From an uncultured Bacilli bacterium (lineage in GTDB: Bacteria; Bacillota_I; Bacilli_A; RF39; UBA660): a stretch of 7,121 nt of DNA. This document shows, piece by piece, positions 1-5,020 of this stretch (within the stretch, counting starts at the first letter, position 1; every line of letters begins with the position of its first letter). The position numbers and the translations under genes were made by a program. Where the stretch lies: contig CAKOMU010000045.1 in the NCBI GenBank assembly GCA_934096755.1, positions 1 through 7,121 on the forward strand, in the 5' to 3' direction. The notes beneath the pieces were generated by a model. That model was not told the origin of the DNA and made no database searches. It saw nothing but the letters and a program-made list of their open reading frames with translations.

Positions 1-290
1 AAGACTTATTGGATCAAATCATCGTGCCAATCGATAAAATGAAATATAATAAGTTGATTTATGATAAAAATAAAGATAATGATTTTTATATGAAAATGGG
101 AGATACACATCGTATTGTTAATAAATATCGCAAAGAAGATACAACGATTGTGGTTAAAAGAAGTCATATTGTTTTAAAAACTAATATTATCAATAAAGAT
201 ATAAGAAAATTTTTGCCTTTGCAAGATTTATTTGCTAGTGATTTTCAAAACAAAGATTATTTTTGGCTTGAGGAATTAGTGCGTTTATAG
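1..290 (+). CDS. 3' end of an unrecognised gene (5' truncated by the window)
   Basis: The reading frame is open from the first bases (first full codon at 3) to a TAG at 288-290, giving the last 95 residues of a longer protein. A TTG at 9 could be read as a start, but it has no upstream sequence here to support it, so the gene most likely begins outside the window. The visible part is soluble-looking, rich in Lys, Asp, Asn and Ile, with no membrane segment. It alternates short beta-like stretches (TTIVVKRSHIVLKT) with a more helical end (FWLEELVRL). I do not recognise the family and assign no function. It lies 29 bases upstream of yneF on the same strand with no terminator between them, so read-through into yneF is possible. 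Confidence 0.7.
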   Translation, partial: DLLDQIIVPIDKMKYNKLIYDKNKDNDFYMKMGDTHRIVNKYRKEDTTIVVKRSHIVLKTNIINKDIRKFLPLQDLFASDFQNKDYFWLEELVRL

Positions 291-296
291 TAAAAT
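268..296 (+). promoter_or_regulatory. Possible promoter of yneF
   Basis: A TTGAGG -35-like box (268-273) and a TAAAAT -10-like box (291-296) are separated by exactly 17 bases. The -35 lies inside the end of the upstream gene. A start site near 303 would give a very short leader containing the AAAGGAG ribosome binding site at 305-311. In such AT-rich DNA a chance match is possible, and yneF may instead be co-transcribed with the gene before it. Confidence 0.4.
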
Positions 297-319
297 AATA
301 TTACAAAGGAGAATTAGTA

Positions 320-529
320 ATGGGTAAATTAATTTTATATTTAGTTATAGGTATCATAATTGGGTTAATAATTGGTTTTTTCTTGGCAAGATTCTTAATG
401 CAAAAAGCTTTAGAAAAAAATCCACCAATAAATGAGAAAATGATTGAAGCGATGATGAGTTCGATGGGAAGAAAGCCGAGTCAAAAACAAGTTAAACAAA
501 TTATGCAACAAATGAATAGATTTAAATAA
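320..529 (+). CDS. yneF: YneF family (UPF0154) small membrane protein
   Basis: This 69-residue protein matches the YneF/UPF0154 family of Bacillota in length and layout. A hydrophobic, Gly/Ile-rich single membrane helix spans about residues 4-26, followed by a short cytoplasmic tail with the family signature KNPPINEKM (33-41), a Met-rich stretch, and MGRKPSQKQ (49-57) leading to QIMQQMN. The ATG at 320 has a strong AAAGGAG site at 305-311 with 8 bases of spacing, which fixes the start. The protein is expected to sit in the cytoplasmic membrane with the basic tail inside. To my knowledge its molecular role is not firmly established, so only family membership is claimed. The gene ends in a rho-independent terminator, so it closes its transcription unit. 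Confidence 0.93.
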   Translation: MGKLILYLVIGIIIGLIIGFFLARFLMQKALEKNPPINEKMIEAMMSSMGRKPSQKQVKQIMQQMNRFK

Positions 530-557
530 TACCTCTTTTGGGGTATTTGTTTTTTTT
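528..557 (+). terminator. Rho-independent terminator after yneF
   Basis: Bases 528-535 (AATACCTC) pair with 540-547 (GGGGTATT, with one T-G wobble) around a TTTT loop, giving an 8-bp stem that starts within the yneF stop codon. A T run at 550-557 follows the hairpin. Confidence 0.9.
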
Positions 558-575
558 AGAAAAAAAGATTATAAT
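547..575 (+). promoter_or_regulatory. Promoter of the 596-1411 gene
   Basis: A TTGTTT -35 box (547-552) and a perfect TATAAT -10 box (570-575) are 17 bases apart. The -35 overlaps the end of the yneF terminator hairpin and its T tract, so termination and initiation share the same bases. The predicted start near 582 leaves a leader of about 14 bases, just enough for AGGAG at 584-588. Confidence 0.75.
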
Positions 576-595
576 GTTGGTGTAGGAGTGATTTT

Positions 596-1411
596 ATGAA
601 TTATGTTAAAAATAATTATGTACCTTTTATTATGGGAGGAATAATATTTTTATTAGTAGGAGTTATTATTGGACTTTTATATAACAATAATAAAAAAGAA
701 GTTTTGAAACAAGAAAATACTAAAACTGTTGATAGTGCTAATACTAATATCAAAGAAAAAAATAATGAAGAAGAAAAAGAAACTCTTAAAGAAACAGATC
801 AAGTAAGTAAAAAAACTAATACTACTGATAATAAGACGACAACTAGTAGTAATGTTGAGAAGAAGACACAAGAAGTAATGCAAAAAACAGAAGAAAATAT
901 TACTTATAGTGATAAAGATAAAGATGTAATTAATACTTTAAGCGATACTTTAGGGGAAGTTCAAAAGGCTACACCGGGAGAAAATTTTACGAAAAATGCT
1001 AAATCAACTTTTATTAATATTGTCGACTTCTTGTTTTATGATGGTACGATTAAAGGAGTTACTTTTAAAGAATTGACTGATCAAGGTAAACAAAAAGTTT
1101 TAGAATTAGCACATTCTATTGATATCAAAATTGAAGAAAAAGCACCAGGTTATAAAGATAGTATTAAAAGTGGTACAGGAGTTGCGTTTAATAAAGCTAG
1201 TGAAGTCATTAAAAATGGGGCTAACAATTTAAATAATTTTGCAAAAGATAAATTAGGTGATGAAAATTATCAATTAATTATTGATGCTAAAGATGAACTT
1301 TTGACTTATACTAAGTCGGCGGCTGGATTTGTTAGTGATGTTGGTAGCAGTTTGTTTAGTAGTGCCAAAGATAAATTGAATAAATGGTATCAAAAATTTA
1401 AAAATAGTTAG
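596..1411 (+). CDS. Membrane-anchored protein of unknown function, 271 residues
   Basis: The product has a short N-terminal segment, one strongly hydrophobic helix at about residues 8-29, and then a long polar linker (about 31-105) dominated by Lys, Glu, Asn and Thr that looks disordered. A C-terminal region (about 108-271) looks folded and mainly helical. Its most structured block is residues 139-190, including FINIVDFLFYDGTIKG and FKELTDQGKQKVLELA. The final 70 residues have repeated amphipathic helices with small residues (SAAGFVSDVGSSLFSSAKDK). There is no lipobox or sortase motif. The likely form is an uncleaved signal anchor with the C-terminal domain on one side of the membrane, probably outside. 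The ATG at 596 is supported by AGGAG at 584-588 with 7 bases of spacing and by a good promoter. It seems to form a single-gene unit between two terminators. I do not recognise the family. Confidence 0.88.
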   Translation: MNYVKNNYVPFIMGGIIFLLVGVIIGLLYNNNKKEVLKQENTKTVDSANTNIKEKNNEEEKETLKETDQVSKKTNTTDNKTTTSSNVEKKTQEVMQKTEENITYSDKDKDVINTLSDTLGEVQKATPGENFTKNAKSTFINIVDFLFYDGTIKGVTFKELTDQGKQKVLELAHSIDIKIEEKAPGYKDSIKSGTGVAFNKASEVIKNGANNLNNFAKDKLGDENYQLIIDAKDELLTYTKSAAGFVSDVGSSLFSSAKDKLNKWYQKFKNS

Positions 1412-1418
1412 AGAAATT

Positions 1419-1453
1419 ATTCATCAGGGATATAAACTTGATGGATTTTTTTT
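1419..1453 (+). terminator. Rho-independent terminator after the 596-1411 gene
   Basis: Bases 1419-1428 pair with 1437-1446. The core is CATCAGG against CTTGATG with one G-T wobble, extended at the base by three further pairs, around an 8-base loop (GATATAAA). The stem is followed directly by eight T (1446-1453). It lies just after the TAG at 1409-1411. The same bases contain an AGGGA plus ATG pattern, and the T run includes the only candidate TTG start of the next ORF. Confidence 0.75.
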
Positions 1454-1465
1454 GCTGATTATAAG
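1438..1465 (+). promoter_or_regulatory. Tentative promoter for the small ORF ending at 1700
   Basis: TTGATG (1438-1443) and TATAAG (1460-1465) are 16 bases apart and lie between two terminators, where a promoter would be expected. If used, transcription would start near 1472. That is downstream of the TTG at 1452 and would force translation to begin later, for example at the ATG at 1515. Confidence 0.3.
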
Positions 1466-1700
1466 ATTATCTATTAAATCTCCTATTTTAGATAAAGATA
1501 GTTTTTTATCTTTTATGCCTGAGGGTGTTTTAACTATAAAATATCAAGATCATAAAGGTAAAATCGTTAATTTAACATATCCTAATACCTTAGCAAAATA
1601 CACGATTAAAGTTGGTTATTTACTTGTCGAATGGAAAAATGCTTATTATGTTTTGGACCATTTAGTTAGTGGTTATTATTGTTTAAAAACAGTTAAATAG
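1452..1700 (+). CDS. Small hypothetical protein, start uncertain
   Basis: This frame encodes up to 82 residues from a TTG at 1452, or 61 residues from the first ATG at 1515. It stops at TAG 1698-1700 and is followed immediately by a terminator, which supports a real transcript. The C-terminal part (PEGVLTIKY, then GKIVNLTYPNTLAKYTIKVG, then YYVLDHLVSGYYCLK) reads as a plausible small beta-rich domain with aromatic residues. The segment before residue 22 is less convincing. Neither start has a ribosome binding site. An ATG with an AGGGA site exists at 1441, but it is in another frame and stops at once; a one-base backward shift in the T8 run would join it to this ORF. I do not recognise the family. 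It could be a genuine small gene, a gene with a sequencing error in the T run, or a decaying remnant. Confidence 0.5.
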   Translation: MLIIRLSIKSPILDKDSFLSFMPEGVLTIKYQDHKGKIVNLTYPNTLAKYTIKVGYLLVEWKNAYYVLDHLVSGYYCLKTVK

Positions 1701-1720
1701 AGTCCTTTTGAGGACTTTTT
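1699..1720 (+). terminator. Rho-independent terminator of the small ORF
   Basis: AGTCC (1701-1705) pairs with GGACT (1712-1716) around a TTTTGA loop, with two weaker pairs possible at the base. A T tract (1716-1720) follows the hairpin. It overlaps the end of the stop codon at 1698-1700 and separates the small ORF from the promoter of the next operon. Confidence 0.85.
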
Positions 1721-1727
1721 CTTTTAA

Positions 1728-1756
1728 TTGAAAATAAATAATTGCTATGTTATAAT
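1728..1756 (+). promoter_or_regulatory. Strong extended -10 promoter of the 1780-4797 operon
   Basis: TTGAAA (1728-1733) and a perfect TATAAT (1751-1756) are 17 bases apart, with a TG at 1748-1749 forming an extended -10 element. The predicted start near 1763 gives a leader of about 17 bases that contains GGAGG at 1770-1774. This is the best promoter in the window and suggests strong basal expression of the downstream surface proteins. No operator or leader structure is visible. Confidence 0.88.
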
Positions 1757-1779
1757 TTAGGTATATTACGGAGGTAGTT

Positions 1780-3882
1780 ATGGAAGATGATATTTTCAAA
1801 GAAGTAGGGGAAGAGGAAAAGTTAGAAAAAGCCAATGAGATTGTAGAGATTGATGAAAATCAAGAGGTAGAAAATACTCAATATGATTTAGAAAGTCCGG
1901 TTGATGATAAGAAAAAAGACGAGAAAAAAAGAAGAGAAAAGAAAATAAGTAAGTGGAGCAAATTACCTAAAAAAACTAAAATCATTATTATTGTAAGTTC
2001 TGTTTTAGTAATTTTAGTGATTGCTATTTTATTAGTTTATTTTTTAGTTCTAAAGAAGAATAATGCTAAAGAAGAGAATAAAGAACCGTTGGTAGTGATT
2101 GAAAACGATAATTATCGTTATGAAGATGGAACATTAGTCTTTGTAGATGGTGATAAAAAAGATTTGGGTACATATGAATGTACTAATAAAAATGAATCTT
2201 TATGTTATGTGGCTTATTACAGTAATGAAGATGAGTTTGATGTGGCTAAAAAAGTTTATGAAAATGGCAAGAATGTCGATATTAGAAGTGATATTATTTT
2301 AGATAACTATGTCTTTATTTATGATAGTAATAAAAAAGATAATGGTGAGTTAGTATTATATAATATAGATAAGAAAGAAAAATTAGATACTTATGAATTA
2401 GTTAAAAAAGTAAGTGATGATGAAGTTATTGTAAAAAAAGATGACCAATATGGACTTCTTGGTTTTAGTGATAAAAAAGTGACGGAAGAAATTAAATTTA
2501 GCTATGATTATATGGGATATATTGAAGATGGTAAATATTTAGTAGTAGCTAATAATAAAAATTATCAATTAATTGATTTTGATAATAAAGAGATGTCAAA
2601 AGTTTTACCAGGAGAAATTAAAAATTATGATGAAAATAACATCAGTGTATTAGTTAATGGTAAGTATTATGTATATGGTTATGATGCTAAAGTTAAAGTT
2701 ATTGATAGTTATGATTATGTGCGTTTTGTCGATAGTTATGTAATTGTGGTACTTAATAAAAAATTAATGGTGTTTGATAAAGATGGATATAGAATGACAG
2801 GTGATGGTATTAGAATTAATAGTAGTAGTTATAATACTAAATTAATTTTTAATGATCAAGATAAACAAACAGGAAAAGAAGAAGCGTTTAATGTTAGTGT
2901 TAATGGTTCAACTATGCAAGTAACTTATGATGATACCTATACTAATGTTAATTTAAAAGAAGGGGTATTTAATCGAAGCCTTAGTTATGTTAGTTATTTT
3001 GGAGGCAAATTATATTTCTATAAAGATGAAGCTAAAACAGAATTATTAGGTAGTTATGTATGTAGTTATGCTAATAACATTGAGAATGAAGGAAATGGTT
3101 TGCAAAACTGCTTTATAGCTCGAGAAGGAAATATTTATAATCCAGATAATAAGAGTACTAATTATTTACCTATTTATAATAGTCGTTATGTGTTTATTGC
3201 TGATACTAAAAATCCAGATGCTAATGATAATATCATTCTTTATGATTTAAAAAATAGTAAAAAATTGGCTACTTATAAAGTTGTTGATGCAAATTATCAT
3301 GCTGATAATAATTTAATTAATTTTATTGATACTGCTGGTACTTTGGTAATGGCTAAAAATACCAGTGATTCTTATGGGCTTATTAATATTGAGTCTAGTA
3401 GTGTTGATGGGGTAATATCTTTTAAAGATAAAGAAACTGGTTATACAAATACAACAGTTAAGTTATTAGGGACTGATTATTTAGTTATTAAAAAAAGTGA
3501 TAATACATATCATTTGTATGATTTTAAAGGAAATGAAATAACTAGTAAGGTTAGTACCAAGTATGAAATTGTAGAATATAAAGATAATTATGTTAAAGTT
3601 AGAAATGATAATATCTATATGATTTATGATTTAGATGGAAAAGTAGTTAGTGGGGAATATAAATATATTCTTATGGATTCTAAGTTTTATATAACAGTAG
3701 ATAGTAAAAATAAATTAGGGGTATATAAATATTATGATAAAAACAATTATGTCTTAGAAGATATTACTGTGAGTGATGGTGATAGTTTGAAAGACATTAA
3801 ATATGGTTTAAGAGGTAATATTTTGATGATTACTTATGTAACTGATGGTAAAACTCAAGTAGTGGAAGTGAATATAGGGTAG
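1780..3882 (+). CDS. Large signal-anchored protein with two WG-like beta-repeat modules, 700 residues
   Basis: Residues 1-66 are an acidic then very basic cytoplasmic tail. Residues 67-91 are a single membrane helix, and the positive-inside rule places residues 95-700 outside the cell. The outer part is beta-rich and internally duplicated. Module 1 (about 112-340) starts with LGTYECTNKNESLCYVAYY and module 2 (about 405-640) starts with LLGSYVCSY. Each continues through an LVLYN/IILYD strand, a WG-like turn (QYGLLGFSD, SYGLINIES) and several repeats of about 40 residues of the type LYDFKGNEI or MIYDLDGKV. This resembles WG-repeat proteins, which form beta-propeller-like folds, but the WG signature is degenerate. 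The cysteine pairs are C134/C142 and C428/C444. The start is fixed by GGAGG at 1770-1774, 5 bases before the ATG. It is the first gene of an operon with its paralog 3 bases downstream. A surface scaffold or binding role is only a guess. Confidence 0.9.
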   Translation: MEDDIFKEVGEEEKLEKANEIVEIDENQEVENTQYDLESPVDDKKKDEKKRREKKISKWSKLPKKTKIIIIVSSVLVILVIAILLVYFLVLKKNNAKEENKEPLVVIENDNYRYEDGTLVFVDGDKKDLGTYECTNKNESLCYVAYYSNEDEFDVAKKVYENGKNVDIRSDIILDNYVFIYDSNKKDNGELVLYNIDKKEKLDTYELVKKVSDDEVIVKKDDQYGLLGFSDKKVTEEIKFSYDYMGYIEDGKYLVVANNKNYQLIDFDNKEMSKVLPGEIKNYDENNISVLVNGKYYVYGYDAKVKVIDSYDYVRFVDSYVIVVLNKKLMVFDKDGYRMTGDGIRINSSSYNTKLIFNDQDKQTGKEEAFNVSVNGSTMQVTYDDTYTNVNLKEGVFNRSLSYVSYFGGKLYFYKDEAKTELLGSYVCSYANNIENEGNGLQNCFIAREGNIYNPDNKSTNYLPIYNSRYVFIADTKNPDANDNIILYDLKNSKKLATYKVVDANYHADNNLINFIDTAGTLVMAKNTSDSYGLINIESSSVDGVISFKDKETGYTNTTVKLLGTDYLVIKKSDNTYHLYDFKGNEITSKVSTKYEIVEYKDNYVKVRNDNIYMIYDLDGKVVSGEYKYILMDSKFYITVDSKNKLGVYKYYDKNNYVLEDITVSDGDSLKDIKYGLRGNILMITYVTDGKTQVVEVNIG

Positions 3883-3888
3883 GAAATG
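3876..3888 (+). promoter_or_regulatory. Ribosome binding site overlapping the previous stop codon
   Basis: AGGG (3876-3879) leads directly into the TAG stop (3880-3882) and lies 6 bases before the ATG at 3886. The ribosome ending the 700-residue protein would sit on the start site of its paralog, so translational coupling is likely. Confidence 0.6.
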
Positions 3889-4797
3889 AAAGATAAAAAG
3901 ACTTTAGGAACAATTATTGTATTGCTGATTATCTTTCTTCCTCTTTCTATTTTGGGTTCTGTTAAACATTTTAGTACTCCTAAAAATGATAATATAGATA
4001 CTAATGTGAATAAAGATTTTATTTATAATAATCAAGTGTATTTTTATCTTAATGATAGTTTATTAGCTACATATCCTTGTAGTAATTGTAGTGTGGCAAC
4101 GAATAATCTTGATGATAGTAATTATCACACTAATTATTATTCTTTAGGTGGATCTAATATAGCCGGTGTGGTCAATGCTAATTTTGGTTTATTTAATGAA
4201 AGTAATGAAACTATTCTTTATAATATTGCTGGTAAGAGTATAGTAGATAGATATCAAAGTGTTAAAAATTATGGTACTTCTGCTAGCACAGAATTTTTGA
4301 TTAATAAAAAGAATGATAAATGGGGAATTATTTATTTAGATTTTTCTAATTCTGCGATTAGTAATGATTATGACTATATTGCTTTACCTAGTCATTTTAA
4401 TAGTAATATTTTGGATGCTAGTAAATTTATAGCTAAAAAGGGAAATCTTTGGTATATCATTAATAGTGATGGTAGTGCTGCCATGCAGCCTGTTAGTAGT
4501 GAAATTACGGATTTTAATGATAAATATTATGTGACTTATAATAATGGCTATCATATATTTGATTATAATGGGAATGAATACTTGACAAATATTTCAAAAA
4601 GGCAAGTATATGGTGTTGGTAAATATATAATCATACTTTCTAATAATAATTTATTACTTATTTATGAAACTTGTAATTTACCATATAGGAAACAGTTGGT
4701 TTTACCAGAATTTACAAATCTATATTTTAATATTAAAGATGATGGCATAGGAATTATATTAGATGGTAATTTTTATCAAACTCTTGATTTGAAATAA
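3886..4797 (+). CDS. Signal-anchored single-module paralog of the upstream protein, 303 residues
   Basis: Residues 6-24 form one hydrophobic helix after a short basic N-terminus (KDKK), giving the same inside-to-outside topology as the upstream protein. There is no lipobox. The outer domain aligns by eye with the modules of the 700-residue protein. The cysteine-containing head is VYFYLNDSLLATYPCSNC (51-68), followed by ETILYNIAGKSIVDRYQSVK (108-127), a true WG turn KKNDKWGIIYLDF (141-153), NLWYIINSDGSA (187-198) and YHIFDYNGNEY (222-232). The cysteines are C65, C68 and a lone C263. The last 60 residues (hydrophobic strands such as GKYIIILSNNNLLLIY) have weaker similarity. It follows the first gene by 3 bases with a coupled ribosome site, so the two are probably made together and may interact. 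The function is unknown; CSNC is not a recognised thioredoxin-type active site in this context. Confidence 0.88.
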   Translation: MKDKKTLGTIIVLLIIFLPLSILGSVKHFSTPKNDNIDTNVNKDFIYNNQVYFYLNDSLLATYPCSNCSVATNNLDDSNYHTNYYSLGGSNIAGVVNANFGLFNESNETILYNIAGKSIVDRYQSVKNYGTSASTEFLINKKNDKWGIIYLDFSNSAISNDYDYIALPSHFNSNILDASKFIAKKGNLWYIINSDGSAAMQPVSSEITDFNDKYYVTYNNGYHIFDYNGNEYLTNISKRQVYGVGKYIIILSNNNLLLIYETCNLPYRKQLVLPEFTNLYFNIKDDGIGIILDGNFYQTLDLK

Positions 4798-4812
4798 AAT
4801 GTTTGTTAAAAT
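4784..4812 (+). promoter_or_regulatory. Promoter of the T-box/valS unit
   Basis: TTGATT (4784-4789) and TAAAAT (4807-4812) are 17 bases apart, with TG at 4804-4805 as an extended -10 element. The -35 lies inside the last codons of the preceding gene. Transcription would begin near 4819, just ahead of T-box stem I. There is no terminator between the 4797 stop codon and this promoter, so some upstream transcripts may also enter the leader. Confidence 0.75.
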
Positions 4813-4821
4813 AGTAGCATG

Positions 4822-5006
4822 TTTTGATGATTTTTGAGGAGTAATATATAATTTATTTGTAGAGAATTAATGGTTGGTGAAAATTAATAATAAAAATATA
4901 TGAAGGTTGCAAGAGGAAAGACATAGCAGTGGTGCTTTAAAACAATTAAGATAAATAAAAGGATGGTACCGTCATTAGTTTGACTCCTTGGTGTCATTCT
5001 TTTTTT
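4822..5006 (+). promoter_or_regulatory. T-box riboswitch sensing uncharged tRNA-Val
   Basis: All main parts of a T-box leader can be drawn. The stem I base is TTTTTG (4831-4836) with CAAGAG (4910-4915). The specifier-loop AGTA (4840-4843) faces GAA (4902-4904), and after one base comes the specifier triplet GTT (4906-4908), a valine codon. Above it 4844-4849 pair with 4896-4901 and 4852-4857 with 4889-4894. The AG-bulge motif AGAGA (4861-4865) is followed by an ATTAAT/ATTAAT stem (4866-4871, 4883-4888) and the distal loop GGTTGGTGAAA. A small hairpin (AGCA/TGCT, 4925-4936) follows. The antiterminator is AAGGA (4959-4963), bulge TGGTACC (4964-4970), GTCA/TGAC (4971-4974, 4981-4984) and TCCTT (4985-4989). 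TGGT can pair with ACCA, matching the A73 discriminator of tRNA-Val. Uncharged tRNA-Val would stabilise the antiterminator and allow valS transcription. Confidence 0.93.
4957..5006 (+). terminator. Regulated terminator of the T-box
   Basis: GGATGGTACC (4961-4970) pairs over all ten positions, three of them G-T wobbles, with GGTGTCATTC (4990-4999). Seven T follow at 5000-5006, and the A run at 4957-4960 can extend the stem into them. The 5' arm consumes the TGGTACC bulge and part of the AAGGA helix of the antiterminator, so the two structures exclude each other. The GTCA/TGAC hairpin can remain in both. Confidence 0.88.
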
Positions 5007-5020
5007 GTGGAGGAGGAATT

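Noticed and set aside
9..290. Treating the TTG at 9 as the true start of the first gene
   Set aside because: The frame remains open to the window edge and no ribosome site can be assessed, so a truncated longer gene is the safer reading.
677..883. Antisense ORF of 68 residues, almost only Phe, Ile, Ser and Leu
   Set aside because: It is the complement of the Lys/Glu/Asn-rich linker of the 596-1411 gene. It has no ribosome site or promoter, and its composition is what an A-rich coding strand gives in reverse.
1491..1510. Hairpin GATAAA/TTTATC inside the small ORF
   Set aside because: It is a weak 6-bp A/T-rich stem within coding sequence, expected by chance in this composition, with no clean T tract placed as in the other terminators.
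4078..4089. CSNC in the 303-residue protein as a thioredoxin-like active site
   Set aside because: The surrounding sequence is a beta-repeat module, not a thioredoxin fold, and the equivalent cysteines in the paralog have different spacing.
4803..4831. Alternative valS promoter TTGTTA with GATGAT
   Set aside because: The -10 match is poor. The TTGATT/TG-TAAAAT pair just upstream fits much better and starts before stem I.
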